Below the pieces are notes generated by a model. It ran no database searches. It was not told where the DNA came from and worked only from the letters and a program-made list of their open reading frames with translations. Shown here one piece after another: positions 34,736 through 43,255 of a stretch of 64,000 nucleotides of DNA. The translations under genes were made by a program, and so were the position numbers. Numbering within the stretch: position 1 is the first letter of the stretch; each line of letters opens with the position of its first letter. Where the stretch lies: assembly GCF_900089585.1 (NCBI RefSeq), contig NZ_FLRH01000003.1, positions 1,163,001-1,227,000 on the forward strand. The letters are read 5' to 3'. Source of the DNA: Micromonospora sediminicola. GTDB taxonomy: Bacteria; Actinomycetota; Actinomycetes; Mycobacteriales; Micromonosporaceae.

Positions 34736-34796
34736 ACTGTAAATCCGTCGCGAAAGCTACAGAGGTTCGAATCCTCTACCCGCCACCAGGTGCAGA
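34736..34796 (+). repeat. Right attachment repeat (att), 61 bp
   Basis: Identical to 30935-30995. The copy starts at the anticodon stem and has no 5' half of a tRNA before it, so it is a tRNA fragment left by integration rather than a second gene. It is followed by the likely original chromosomal tRNA terminator at 34802-34831. Confidence 0.92.
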
Positions 34797-34801
34797 CGCG
34801 G

Positions 34802-34831
34802 CCCCTGACCAGCAGAGATGCTGATCAGGGG
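34802..34831 (+). terminator. Former chromosomal terminator of tRNA-Tyr
   Basis: 13-bp stem with one mismatch (34802-34814 with 34819-34831) and GAGA loop directly after the right att repeat. It resembles in layout the terminator at 30995-31038 but with different sequence, as expected if the element brought its own. Confidence 0.65.
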
Positions 34832-34856
34832 TCGTTGTCATTGGCCCTCCGGCCGG

Positions 34857-35366
34857 TCATGCTTCCTCGAGCAGCCGGCGCGCTTCGGCGACGACCTCGG
34901 CGTCCAGCTCCTCGGTCCCGGTGTCGGTCTGCTCGTGCACCTCGTGGACGGCCTCGACGTACTCGTAGGCGCTCTCGAGGTCGACGAGTTCGCCGGCCAG
35001 GGGAGTGCCCGCACGGGTGATGAACCGGTCGACCCACGAGGTGAGGTCGCGGGGTGCGATCGCCCCGGCGAGCAGCCGTCGCGCCATGACGCGGAGGACC
35101 TCCTCCTCGGCCTTCCGGCTGTCGTCGCCGTAGTGGGTCAGGGAGAGCTCCGCGAGGGCGCCGGGCAGCCACCGGAGCATCTCGTCGTCCTCGTCGCCCT
35201 TCATCGGGGAGACCCCGGCCAGGATCCGCAGGGTGGGAGTGTCGACGCCGGCCACCAGGCAGTCGCAGGCGGCCCCGACGACGTCGGTCGCGGTCGCGGC
35301 GCCGACGCGCCAGAAGGCGACGGTGCCCTGGAGGTGGGCCAGGGCCTCGTCGTCGGTCACCGACAC
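34857..35366 (-). CDS. Conserved-looking hypothetical protein
   Basis: 169 residues, soluble, mostly helical and acidic (many Glu/Asp and Leu). No motif, signal peptide or cysteine pattern points to a function; the middle segment MARRLLAGAIAPRDLTSWVDRFI resembles immunity or small cytosolic helical proteins but not enough to name one. Codon use is that of the core genome, so it lies on the chromosome side of the att site. ATG at 35366; no partner gene nearby. Confidence 0.65.
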   Translation of the reverse strand: MSVTDDEALAHLQGTVAFWRVGAATATDVVGAACDCLVAGVDTPTLRILAGVSPMKGDEDDEMLRWLPGALAELSLTHYGDDSRKAEEEVLRVMARRLLAGAIAPRDLTSWVDRFITRAGTPLAGELVDLESAYEYVEAVHEVHEQTDTGTEELDAEVVAEARRLLEEA

Positions 35367-35885
35367 ATGATCGGTCGGCGGGCCGGAGATGTCGCGAGGT
35401 TTTGGGGGCGCCCGACCGGCATCACCAAACGCCGGGATCCGTGGGTGTGTGGGGTCCGCCCGGGTCCGCCGCGTCCGGCATGTGCGCAGTCACCTCCGGC
35501 GCCCCGGCCGGATGGGGACGGGTGTCCGCGAATCGGACAGCGTGGGCCCTTGCCCAGACATCGACGATGGTGGAGTCTGGTCGGGGGTCGCCGTCACCGC
35601 CCGGGCCGCGGCCCACTGTCGTCAGAGTAGATGATCATGAAGCGTGGTGAGTGAATTCGGTCTTACGCGCGGTTGGTCGGGAAGGCGCTGTGTGGCGTCT
35701 TCCGTAGCAGCGCCGGAACCGATCGTGACACCGAGCTGGGTCGGAGGGACGGGCGCGGGAGTCGAACGGATGATTTCCCTGTCTGCCGCGACAGGGGCGG
35801 TTCTCCACGCCTTTTGCGCGTGCCCCCCGTGTGGCACCATCGTGGAACCTCCACCTTCGCTGAAACTCTCTCGACAGGAGCAATC
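35367..35885. other. Intergenic region without recognised gene
   Basis: 519 bases between the hypothetical gene and the small secreted peptide. Overlapping short frames exist on both strands but none has a ribosome site with coding-type composition. It probably holds the promoters of the two flanking divergent genes; I cannot define their boxes. Confidence 0.5.
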
Positions 35886-36017
35886 ATGTTTGGTCGAAGG
35901 TTTGGCCGACTGCTTGGCTCACTTTTCGTCCTGGCTGCCTTCGTGGGCGGCGCCGCTGGTCTCGTCGGCGACGGCAGCACCGGGGGCGCGGTCCTCGTGG
36001 ACATCACCTGGAACTGA
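35886..36017 (+). CDS. 43-aa secreted or membrane peptide
   Basis: ATG at 35886 stands after ACAGGAGC. The product begins MFGRRFGRLLGS (basic), continues with a hydrophobic LFVLAAFVGGAAGLVG and ends in a short polar stretch VLVDITWN. This is a signal-peptide or one-helix layout. It precedes the membrane GGDEF-EAL gene by 114 bp on the same strand, so the two may be co-transcribed. No family known to me; too short for many annotations. Confidence 0.55.
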   Translation: MFGRRFGRLLGSLFVLAAFVGGAAGLVGDGSTGGAVLVDITWN

Positions 36018-36131
36018 CCGGGGCTGCCGGTCGGCGTCGTCGGTCGGGCCCGGGCGTGCCTCGACGCTCGCCGACCTACCTGTGACCCGCAACGGACACG
36101 AAGCAGGGCGGCGCCAGCCCGAAGGAGCGGC

Positions 36132-38660
36132 ATGACCGGACGCGACCATCCACGACGCCGGTCGTCCGAGGACGCGTGGATCATCACGGCGCCGATGGCG
36201 CTGGTCGCCGTCGCCTGCGCCACGGTGACGGCCCTCGTCGCGGAACATCCTGTCGGCCGATGGCCGCAGGCGGTGCTTCTCCTCGTACTCATGGTCGTGG
36301 CGGGGTTGCCGTTGCTGACCCTCGTCGTCCGGCGGCAGACGGTCGGCGTCACGTTGGCCGAGCTTCCGCTCGTGCTGGCGCTGTTCTTCCTGCCGCCGCT
36401 GACCGTGGTGCTGGTCCACACCCTGGCGTCTCTCATCACGCACCTGCGGCACCGCTTCGCGGCGCCCAAGGTCTGGTTCAACGTCGCCCGGGTGGCCGCC
36501 GGCACCTCGCTCGCCGTGCTGGTCCTCCAGGCCTTTCCCCCGTTGGAGGGGGTCGGGCCCCGCACCTGGCTGAGCATCTCCGCGGCGGTGGGCACGTTCA
36601 TGCTGGTCAGCATGACCAGCGTGACGGCGGTGCACGTGCTGCTGCACGGGTGGCAGGCCGGCTGGGGCGTGCTTCGCAGCACCCGCACGGTGATGCTGAC
36701 GGCCGCGATCAACGTGTCGGTCGGCCTGATCATGCTGATCCTGCTGCGGAGCAGTTGGTGGTCGCTGCTGCTGCTCGCCGCGTTGGGCGCGGGATTCGCC
36801 CTGGTCTACCGCTCCTACGCCCAGTTCTTCCGGCAGCACCGCACCCTGACCGATCTCTACGAGTTGACCCGCGCGGTGGTGGAGAGCGGGCAGAGCGGCA
36901 CCCTGGCGGACGTCCTCATCGGTCGGGTCCGCGCCCTCATGCAGGCCGAGTACGCGACCCTCTGGCTGCCGGCCCAGGGGCGGCATCCGGCGACGCTGCT
37001 CACCGCCCGCATCGACGACCCGGGTCTGCTCGACATGGCCCCCGTCCCGCAGGCGCTGCGGGACAAGGTGCGGGAAACCGGGCGTACGGTGGCGGTCGGG
37101 CACGGGGTGACGACCGACGGCGAGTTCCGGGCCCGGCTGACGCAGCAGCGGGTCAAGGACGCCGTGGTGGTGCCGCTGCGCTCCGGGCCGGTGGTGATCG
37201 GCACCCTGGAGGTGGCCAACCGGCTCGGCGACGGCAACTACTTCACCTCGGCGGACATCGCGCTCGTCGAGACGGTCGCGGCGCACGCCGCCGTGGCGCT
37301 GGAGAACTCCCGCCTGGTCGACCGCCTGCGGCACGACGCCGACCACGACACGTTGACCAAGCTGCCGAACCGGCGCCGGATCAGCGCGGCGGTGGCCGAG
37401 GCGGTCAAGATCGCCGCTCCCGGCGAGGTGGTGGCGCTTCTGCTCTTCGACGTCGACCGGCTGCGCCAGGTCAACGAGTCGCTCGGCCACGCGGCCGGTG
37501 ACAAGGTCCTGGTCGAGGTGGCCCAGCGGCTGCGCGTCTGCGCGCCCTCGTCGGCCCTGGTCGGCCGCGCCGGCGGCGACGAGTTCCTGGTGACGTTGCG
37601 GTTGGAGAGCGCCGAGGCGGCGCTGGAGCTGGCCGGTCAGCTGCGGGAGCAGATCCGCGACGAGATGGTGTTCGACGCGCTCACCCTGGACGTGGACACC
37701 GCCGTCGGGGTGGCCGTGCACCCCGAGCACGGCAGCGACGCCCAGGCGCTGCTGCAACGGGTGGACCTCGCGGCGACGGCGGCGAAGGCGGTGCCGGGCA
37801 GCGTCCAGCTCTACAGTCCGGGGCTGGAGTCCCGTTCGCTGCGCCGGCTCGACCTCGCCGGCGACCTGCGCCGGGCGCTCGACGACGCCGCGCTGGAGGT
37901 CTACTTCCAGCCCAAGGTCACCCTGCGCGACCGTCGGTTGGTCGGGGTCGAGTGCCTGGCCCGCTGGGAGCACCCGGCGCACGGCACGGTCGCGCCGGAC
38001 GACTTCGTCTCGGTGGCCGAGCACACCGGCCAGCTCGGCCGGCTCACCGAGTTCGTGCTGCGGGAGAGCCTGCGCCGCAGCCGCGACTGGAGCCACGGCG
38101 ACCAGCCGCTCTCCGTCTCGGTCAACCTGGCCGCTCGGACGCTCACCGACCAGCACTTCCCCGCGCTGGTGCGCGACCTGCTGGCGGAGTACGGCGTCCC
38201 GCCGCAGCGGCTCACCCTGGAGATCACCGAGGCCGGGGTGCTGGACGGCACCGAACGTCCCATCCCGACCCTGCGGAGCCTGCGCGACCTCGGGGTCCGG
38301 CTCTCGGTGGACGACTTCGGCACCGGCAACTCGTCCCTGGCGCAGCTGCGCCGGCTGCCGGTGCACGAGGTGAAGGTGGACCGGTCGTTCGTGCAGGGGA
38401 TGGCGACCGATCCGAGCGACCTGGCCATCGTCAACGCCGTGGTGACGCTCTCCCAGCAGTTCGGGCTGACCGTGGTGGCCGAGGGGGTGGAGAGCGAGTT
38501 GACCCTGGAGCTGTTGCAGGACATCGGCTGCGAGATCGGCCAGGGCTTCCTGTTCAGCCGGCCCCTGCCGTACGAGCGTCTGGAGACCTGGTTCGGCGCC
38601 CAGGTCGATCCGGAGACGGTCGCCGCCGGGGAGCTGCCGCGCCTGCGTGTGGTGCCCTGA
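36132..38660 (+). CDS. Membrane GAF-GGDEF-EAL protein (cyclic di-GMP turnover)
   Basis: 842 residues. About seven helices fill residues 15-230 as a membrane sensor; a GAF-like domain follows at about 255-400, a GGDEF domain at about 405-565 and an EAL domain at about 580-830. The cyclase signature is intact (GGDEF at 481-485), though its first metal region reads LFDVDRLRQVNES, less usual. In the phosphodiesterase domain the signature is ECL at 607-609 instead of EAL, while SVNLA, LEITEAG, SVDDFGTG, KVDRSFV and AEGVE, which hold the metal and catalytic residues, are kept. So it may make, break or only bind cyclic di-GMP. ATG at 36132 follows GAAGGAG. Confidence 0.9.
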   Translation: MTGRDHPRRRSSEDAWIITAPMALVAVACATVTALVAEHPVGRWPQAVLLLVLMVVAGLPLLTLVVRRQTVGVTLAELPLVLALFFLPPLTVVLVHTLASLITHLRHRFAAPKVWFNVARVAAGTSLAVLVLQAFPPLEGVGPRTWLSISAAVGTFMLVSMTSVTAVHVLLHGWQAGWGVLRSTRTVMLTAAINVSVGLIMLILLRSSWWSLLLLAALGAGFALVYRSYAQFFRQHRTLTDLYELTRAVVESGQSGTLADVLIGRVRALMQAEYATLWLPAQGRHPATLLTARIDDPGLLDMAPVPQALRDKVRETGRTVAVGHGVTTDGEFRARLTQQRVKDAVVVPLRSGPVVIGTLEVANRLGDGNYFTSADIALVETVAAHAAVALENSRLVDRLRHDADHDTLTKLPNRRRISAAVAEAVKIAAPGEVVALLLFDVDRLRQVNESLGHAAGDKVLVEVAQRLRVCAPSSALVGRAGGDEFLVTLRLESAEAALELAGQLREQIRDEMVFDALTLDVDTAVGVAVHPEHGSDAQALLQRVDLAATAAKAVPGSVQLYSPGLESRSLRRLDLAGDLRRALDDAALEVYFQPKVTLRDRRLVGVECLARWEHPAHGTVAPDDFVSVAEHTGQLGRLTEFVLRESLRRSRDWSHGDQPLSVSVNLAARTLTDQHFPALVRDLLAEYGVPPQRLTLEITEAGVLDGTERPIPTLRSLRDLGVRLSVDDFGTGNSSLAQLRRLPVHEVKVDRSFVQGMATDPSDLAIVNAVVTLSQQFGLTVVAEGVESELTLELLQDIGCEIGQGFLFSRPLPYERLETWFGAQVDPETVAAGELPRLRVVP

Positions 38661-38691
38661 TCAGGGGTGACACCCGACGGGGGGATCCGAT

Positions 38692-38720
38692 TTCACCTCG
38701 GCGGCGCGGTCGTGTACTGT
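38692..38720 (+). promoter_or_regulatory. Probable promoter of the tRNA-Thr/tRNA-Met pair
   Basis: TTCACC (38692-38697), 17 bp, TACTGT (38715-38720), 36 bp before tRNA-Thr. Confidence 0.5.
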
Positions 38721-38756
38721 TTCCTCTGCGCGACACCCCCCGGGGTGATCGGGTAG

Positions 38757-38829
38757 GCCCCCTTAGCTCAGTCGGCAGAGCGTCTCCATGGTAAGGAGAA
38801 GGTCTACGGTTCGATTCCGTAAGGGGGCT
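38757..38829 (+). tRNA. tRNA-Thr (GGT)
   Basis: 73 nt without encoded CCA. Acceptor 38757-38763 pairs with 38822-38828; the anticodon loop ATGGTAA holds GGT; T loop GGTTCGATTCC is normal. Confidence 0.95.
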
Positions 38830-38854
38830 CAGAGGGTCCGGCTGGACCCGCCAC

Positions 38855-38927
38855 GGCGGTGTAGCTCAGATGGCAGAGCAAGCGGCTCATAATCGCTGTG
38901 TCGCCGGTTCAAGTCCGGCCACCGCTA
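38855..38927 (+). tRNA. tRNA-Met (CAT), elongator type
   Basis: 73 nt, 25 bases after tRNA-Thr. Acceptor 38855-38861 pairs with 38920-38926 (one G-T pair), anticodon loop CTCATAA. It lacks the C1 mismatch and GGG stem of initiator tRNA, so it is the elongator form; a tRNA-Ile2 (lysidine) is less likely. Confidence 0.9.
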
Positions 38928-38984
38928 CTCTCGTCCTCCGGGTGACCCCGGTGGTCGGTGGGATGGGCGCCACAGGCGCCCACT

Positions 38985-39014
38985 TTGCATGTCTGCGTCG
39001 TCAGCGCGTACGCT
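38985..39014 (+). promoter_or_regulatory. Probable rpmG promoter
   Basis: TTGCAT (38985-38990), 18 bp, TACGCT (39009-39014), 46 bp before the rpmG start. Confidence 0.5.
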
Positions 39015-39059
39015 GACACGCCGTAGTTCGTTATCCGTGAGCGAGGAAGGCACTCCGCC

Positions 39060-39227
39060 GTGGCGAAGGCGACCGATGTCCGGCCGAAGATCACTTTGGC
39101 GTGTGTGGAGTGCAAGGAGCGCAACTACATCACGCGCAAGAACCGCCGTAACGACCCGGACCGCATCGAGCTGAAGAAGTTCTGCCCCCGGGACGGCAAG
39201 CACACCGTCCACCGCGAGACCCGCTGA
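39060..39227 (+). CDS. rpmG: 50S ribosomal protein L33
   Basis: 55 residues starting with GTG at 39060, after GAGGAAGG. The sequence [19 protein letters not shown]...[14 protein letters not shown] is the actinobacterial L33 of the hadAB locus. C15 and C18 form the first zinc knuckle half, but the second half reads FCPRDGKH with only C42; the partner cysteine found in many relatives (CPxC) is an aspartate here, so it is a partly zinc-free form. It heads the conserved rpmG-hadAB-trnW-secE-nusG block and is followed by a strong terminator. Confidence 0.95.
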   Translation: MAKATDVRPKITLACVECKERNYITRKNRRNDPDRIELKKFCPRDGKHTVHRETR

Positions 39228-39262
39228 CCCGCGGCCGGCGCTGCCGGCCCCGTAGCAGCTTT

Positions 39263-39323
39263 CGAACGCCGATCCGCCCGGTCGGTGGCCCCCGGGCCGC
39301 CCGACCGCACGGATCGGCGTTCG
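39263..39323 (+). terminator. rpmG terminator
   Basis: A 14-bp outer stem (39263-39276 with 39310-39323) with an inner 7-bp stem (39279-39285 with 39301-39307), followed by TGTTTTC. Confidence 0.8.
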
Positions 39324-39346
39324 TGTTTTCCGTGTAGGTTCGCGGC

Positions 39347-39793
39347 ATGTCCCTGGACCCGTCCTTCGTCGGCCGGACCTATCCGCCGACCGCCCCCTAT
39401 CAGGTGGGCCGAGAAAAGATCCGCGAGTTCGCCACCGCCGTCGGCGCGACCGACCCGGCGCACCACGACCCGGAGGCGGCCCGGGCGCTGGGCCACCCCG
39501 ACCTCGTGGCGCCGCCGACGTTCCCGGTGATCGTGACCATGGCCGCCAGTCGGCAGATCGTCGAGGACCCGGCGTTGGGCGTCGACTACAGCCGGGTGGT
39601 CCACGGCGACCAGCGGTTCGCGTACACCCGACCGGTGGTGGCCGGGGACGAGCTGGTGTGCGCGAACACCATCGAGGAGATCACCAACCGGGGCGGGCAC
39701 GGTTTCCTGACCACCCGCACCGACGTGAGCACCGTCGCCGGCGAGCCGGTGGTCGCGGTCTGGTCCAAGATCGTCGTACGCGGGGAGGCGTGA
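39347..39793 (+). CDS. hadA: MaoC-like (3R)-hydroxyacyl-ACP dehydratase subunit HadA type
   Basis: 148 residues, hot-dog fold of the UPF0336/HadA family: it starts SLDPSFVGRTYPPTAPYQVGRE and has no hydratase catalytic Asp/His motif, acting as the substrate-binding partner. In mycobacteria HadA pairs with HadB in fatty-acid elongation (FAS-II). ATG at 39347. The stop overlaps the region of the hadB start. Mycolic acids are not expected in this organism group, so the enzyme probably serves ordinary or special fatty-acid synthesis. Confidence 0.88.
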   Translation: MSLDPSFVGRTYPPTAPYQVGREKIREFATAVGATDPAHHDPEAARALGHPDLVAPPTFPVIVTMAASRQIVEDPALGVDYSRVVHGDQRFAYTRPVVAGDELVCANTIEEITNRGGHGFLTTRTDVSTVAGEPVVAVWSKIVVRGEA

Positions 39794-39795
39794 GG

Positions 39796-40188
39796 ATGGA
39801 ACTGCCCGTCCAGACCTACCGGGTGACCCGGGCGGACCTCGTCCGCTACGCGGGCGCCTCGGGGGACTTCAACCCGATCCACTGGAGCGACCGGACCGCC
39901 ACCGGGGTGGGCCTGCCCGGGGTCATCGCCCACGGCATGTTCACCATGGCCCTGGTCGGCCGCGCGGTCGCCGGCTGGGCCGGCTCGCCGGACGCGGTGG
40001 TCGACTTCGGTGTCCGCTTCACCCGCCCGGTGGTCGTGCCGGACACCGACGAGGGCACCGAGATCGAGGTCGCCGCGGTGGTCAAGGAAGTCACCGAGGA
40101 CGGCCTGACCAGGCTCGACATCACCGCGACGTGCCGGGGCGAGAAGGTGTTGTCGCAGGCAAGGGCGTTGGTCCGGACGACGCGCTGA
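39796..40188 (+). CDS. hadB: MaoC-like (3R)-hydroxyacyl-ACP dehydratase subunit HadB type
   Basis: 130 residues with the hydratase-2 motif YAGASGDFNPIHWSD, catalytic D24 and H29. It removes water from 3-hydroxyacyl-ACP together with HadA. Two starts compete: GTG at 39790, overlapping the hadA stop, and ATG at 39796. The GGGGAGG site ends at 39788, too close to the GTG but well spaced for the ATG, so I choose 39796. HadC, which follows in mycobacteria, is absent; tRNA-Trp comes next. Confidence 0.9.
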   Translation: MELPVQTYRVTRADLVRYAGASGDFNPIHWSDRTATGVGLPGVIAHGMFTMALVGRAVAGWAGSPDAVVDFGVRFTRPVVVPDTDEGTEIEVAAVVKEVTEDGLTRLDITATCRGEKVLSQARALVRTTR

Positions 40189-40219
40189 GGGTTCGCCCGA
40201 CGCGCGAGGGGTGGACCGG

Positions 40220-40249
40220 TTGGGAAAGTCGCACGACTACCCGTACACT
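40220..40249 (+). promoter_or_regulatory. Probable promoter of tRNA-Trp (and secE-nusG)
   Basis: TTGGGA (40220-40225), 18 bp, TACACT (40244-40249), 66 bp upstream of tRNA-Trp. Confidence 0.55.
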
Positions 40250-40315
40250 GGTCCGCCGTGGGGCAAGTGACCCCCGCTCAGCACCTTGTGCCCGGGCGGA
40301 GGTGAGTTGCCGCAC

Positions 40316-40388
<73 letters not shown>

Positions 40389-40603
40389 CGCCTCAGGCCT
40401 GACCGTTCCCGTGGGTCGCGCCGCCTCACCGGCGGCGTCCGGCCCGTGGTGGTGGCACCGGTGGGGTGGTTCCGAGGCATTCGGGGCCCTCCTGGCCGGT
40501 CCGCCGGCCGCGGCCCGTCGCGGGACGGTTGGTCCGGCCGGTGTGATCAACACGCCGCGCACGCCGCCCGGCGTGCGACCCCATATCCCGCACGGAGGGC
40601 GAA

Positions 40604-40993
40604 GTGGCCGAGAGCAAGCGGCGCGGCGAGGACGACGGCGACGAGCGTCTGGACGACGCAACCGTCGACGGCGTGGCCGACGACGACGCCACCGACGCGG
40701 ACGAGCCGGTCTCCCGGGGTGGCACCGCCACCCGTAAGCGGGCCAACGCCGAGCCGACCGAGGGCCGCAAGACCCGCAAGGACACCGAGCGGATCGGGCT
40801 CTTCGCCCGCATCGCCCGGTTCTTCCGCGAGGTTGTGGCCGAGCTGCGTAAGGTCATCTGGCCGACCCGCAAGGAGCTGCTGACCTACACGGCCGTGGTG
40901 GTCACCTTCGTGGCGGTGATGCTGGCGATCGTGGCCGGCCTGGACTACGGCTTCGCCAAGGCCGTGCTGTGGGTCTTCGGCAACCCCAGCTGA
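40604..40993 (+). CDS. secE: Preprotein translocase subunit SecE
   Basis: 129 residues: a long acidic, disordered N-terminus of about 65 residues, then the SecE core FFREVVAELRKVIWPTRKEL and a single membrane helix (TYTAVVVTFVAVMLAIVAGL). SecE clamps the SecY channel. GTG start at 40604 after GGAGGGCGAA. 35 bp before nusG, same operon. Confidence 0.95.
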   Translation: MAESKRRGEDDGDERLDDATVDGVADDDATDADEPVSRGGTATRKRANAEPTEGRKTRKDTERIGLFARIARFFREVVAELRKVIWPTRKELLTYTAVVVTFVAVMLAIVAGLDYGFAKAVLWVFGNPS

Positions 40994-41028
40994 CCTGCGG
41001 ACAGCGATACTGACGGAAGTGAGCGAGC

Positions 41029-41751
41029 GTGCCTGAGTACGACGAGACCGCCGAGACCCCGGACGAGCAGTCCGCGGTGGCGACGGCGGCCAACAACGAG
41101 TCGGTCGAGGCCGCCAGCGAGCCGGAGTTCCCGACCACCGAGCCGGCCCCGGACGAGGACTTCGACCCGGTCGCCGAGCTGCGCCAGAAGCTGCGGTACG
41201 CGCCCGGCGACTGGTACGTGGTGCACTCGTACGCCGGCTACGAGAACAAGGTCAAGACCAACCTCGAGACCCGGATCACCTCCCTCGACATGGAGGACTT
41301 CATCTACCAGGTCGAGGTGCCGACCCGGGAAGAGGTCGAGGTCAAGAACGGCAAGCGGTCGCAGGTCCAGGCGAAGGTTTTCCCGGGCTACATCCTGGTC
41401 CGGATGGAGCTGACCGCCGAGTCCTACTCCTGCGTCCGGAACACCCCGGGGGTCACCGGCTTCGTCGGCGCGACCGACCGGGCCGACCGGCCGGCGCCGC
41501 TGAGCCTCGACGAGGTGCTCAAGTGGCTGGCCCCGGCGGTCGAGACCGAGCAGAAGAAGGCCAAGCCCGAGGTCAAGGTCCTCGACTTCGAGGTCGGCGA
41601 CTCGGTCACCGTCACCGACGGCGCGTTCGCGTCGCTGCCGGCGACGATCAGCGAGATCAACGCTGACCAGCAGAAGCTCAAGGTGCTGGTGTCGATCTTC
41701 GGCCGGGAGACGCCGGTCGAGCTGAACTTCAACCAGGTCGCCAAGATCTGA
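41029..41751 (+). CDS. nusG: Transcription termination/antitermination protein NusG
   Basis: 240 residues. An acidic N-terminal extension of about 55 residues precedes the NGN domain ([20 protein letters not shown], then [11 protein letters not shown]) and the C-terminal KOW domain around residues 185-235. NusG links RNA polymerase with Rho or the ribosome. GTG start at 41029. Confidence 0.96.
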   Translation: MPEYDETAETPDEQSAVATAANNESVEAASEPEFPTTEPAPDEDFDPVAELRQKLRYAPGDWYVVHSYAGYENKVKTNLETRITSLDMEDFIYQVEVPTREEVEVKNGKRSQVQAKVFPGYILVRMELTAESYSCVRNTPGVTGFVGATDRADRPAPLSLDEVLKWLAPAVETEQKKAKPEVKVLDFEVGDSVTVTDGAFASLPATISEINADQQKLKVLVSIFGRETPVELNFNQVAKI

Positions 41752-41761
41752 CGTACGTCGG

Positions 41762-41797
41762 CACCGGCGGCGCGCCCTCCCGGGGTGGCCGCCGGTG
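41762..41797 (+). terminator. Hairpin in nusG-rplK gap
   Basis: Perfect 10-bp stem (41762-41771 with 41788-41797) with 16-nt loop, 10 bases after the nusG stop. A -10-like TACCCT at 41850-41855 downstream may belong to a separate rplK promoter, whose -35 box is not clear. Confidence 0.5.
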
Positions 41798-41937
41798 TGT
41801 CGTCTCACCGGCTCGCCCACCTCGGCGAAAACTCGGTAGAGGTTTGCGCTACCCTTTAACGTCGGCCCTCCGCATCGCGCTGACCGTGCGCGCCCGCGGG
41901 CGGCGGAGAATCCCAGTTCCAAGCCCCAGGAAGAGAC

Positions 41938-42369
41938 ATGCCTCCGAAGAAGAAGCTCGTCAAGACGTTCACGCTTCAGCTGCCGGCGGGCCAGGCCACC
42001 CCGGCGCCGCCGGTCGGCCCCGCGCTCGGCCAGCACGGCGTGAACATCATGGAGTTCTGCAAGTCCTACAACGCGCAGACCGAGTCCCAGCGGGGCGACA
42101 TCGTCCCCGCCGAGATCAGCGTCTACGAGGACCGCACCTTCACCTTCGTGCTGAAGACCCCGCCCGCCGCCCGGCTGCTGATCAAGGCCGCCGGCGTGCA
42201 GAAGGGCTCGGGCGTCCCGCACACGCAGAAGGTCGGCTCGGTGACCCGCGCCCAGCTGCGCGAGATCGCCGAGAAGAAGATGGCGGACCTCAACGCCAAC
42301 GACATCGACCAGGCCGAGAAGATCATCGCCGGCACCGCCCGGTCGATGGGCCTGACCGTCGCCGACTGA
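41938..42369 (+). CDS. rplK: 50S ribosomal protein L11
   Basis: 143 residues, full length. N-terminal domain with [21 protein letters not shown], the thiostrepton-contact region, and the C-terminal 23S-rRNA GTPase-centre binding domain ([20 protein letters not shown]). ATG at 41938 after AGGAAGAG. Confidence 0.97.
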   Translation: MPPKKKLVKTFTLQLPAGQATPAPPVGPALGQHGVNIMEFCKSYNAQTESQRGDIVPAEISVYEDRTFTFVLKTPPAARLLIKAAGVQKGSGVPHTQKVGSVTRAQLREIAEKKMADLNANDIDQAEKIIAGTARSMGLTVAD

Positions 42370-42457
42370 TCTCGCTCCACCGCTCCACCCGATCTTTCTG
42401 TTCGTGGGAGGGCCGCGATCGCCGCGCGCCCGCCAGAGACCACAGGAGTCACCAGAA

Positions 42458-43174
42458 ATGCAGCGCAGCAAGAGCTACCGCAAGGCCGCCGAGGTCATCG
42501 ACCGGTCGAAGCTCTACACCCCCGCCGAGGCCGTCAAGCTGGCCAAGGAGACCACCAACGTCAAGTTCGACGCCACGGTCGAGGTCGCGATGCGCCTCGG
42601 CGTCGACCCCCGCAAGGCGGACCAGATGGTCCGCGGCACGGTCAACCTGCCGCACGGCACCGGTAAGACCGCCCGCGTGATCGTCTTCGCCGCCGGCGCG
42701 AAGGCCGAGGAGGCCGTCGCCGCGGGTGCCGACGAGGTGGGCACCGACGAGCTGGTCGCCCGCATCCAGGGTGGTTGGCTGGACTTCGACGCGGCGATCG
42801 CCACGCCGGACCAGATGGCCAAGATCGGCCGGATCGCGCGGATCCTGGGCCCGCGCGGCCTGATGCCGAACCCGAAGACGGGCACCGTGACCATGGACGT
42901 CACCAAGGCCGTCGCGGACATCAAGGGCGGTAAGATCACCTTCCGGGTGGACAAGCACTCCAACCTGCACCTGATCATCGGCAAGTCCTCCTTCTCGGAG
43001 GCCCAGCTGGTGGACAACTACGCCGCGGTGCTGGACGAGGTGCTCCGCGCCAAGCCGTCCGCCGCCAAGGGCACCTTCCTCAAGAAGGTCACCCTCACCA
43101 CCACCATGGGCCCGGGCGTCCCGGTCGACCCGAAGATCGTGAAGAACCTGCAGGAAGCCTCCTCCGAGGCCTGA
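42458..43174 (+). CDS. rplA: 50S ribosomal protein L1
   Basis: 238 residues. Start taken at ATG 42458 ([20 protein letters not shown]), after CAGGAG; the frame from 42404 lacks a site. The signature [19 protein letters not shown] is present. L1 forms the L1 stalk near the E site and often represses its own operon. Ends at a strong terminator. Confidence 0.97.
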   Translation: MQRSKSYRKAAEVIDRSKLYTPAEAVKLAKETTNVKFDATVEVAMRLGVDPRKADQMVRGTVNLPHGTGKTARVIVFAAGAKAEEAVAAGADEVGTDELVARIQGGWLDFDAAIATPDQMAKIGRIARILGPRGLMPNPKTGTVTMDVTKAVADIKGGKITFRVDKHSNLHLIIGKSSFSEAQLVDNYAAVLDEVLRAKPSAAKGTFLKKVTLTTTMGPGVPVDPKIVKNLQEASSEA

Positions 43175-43188
43175 TCGACGCGTACCGC

Positions 43189-43229
43189 CCGACGGGGCCC
43201 CGCCACCATCCGTGGCGGGGCCCCGTCGG
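43189..43229 (+). terminator. rplKA terminator
   Basis: Perfect 18-bp stem (43189-43206 with 43212-43229), 5-nt loop, 14 bases after rplA. Confidence 0.85.
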
Positions 43230-43255
43230 TCTGTCCGCTGTGGCACGCTCGGCGG

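Larger units (their letters stand above)
30935..34796. mobile_element. Decayed 3.8-kb element integrated in tRNA-Tyr
   Basis: The boundaries are two identical 61-bp repeats of the tRNA-Tyr 3' end, the classic mark of site-specific integration by a tyrosine recombinase. Inside are a 54-aa membrane protein, an integrase pseudogene on the minus strand close to the left end, a HAD-phosphatase fragment and one intact 587-codon gene of clearly lower GC. No replication, transfer, excisionase or capsid gene is present. The integrase is broken, so the element can no longer move by itself; it appears to be the remnant of a larger integrative plasmid or island reduced by internal deletion. Confidence 0.9.

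Noticed and set aside
34736..34796. Second tRNA-Tyr gene
   Set aside because: It has only the 3' half from the anticodon stem; the sequence before it cannot form the acceptor and D arms. It is an attachment repeat.
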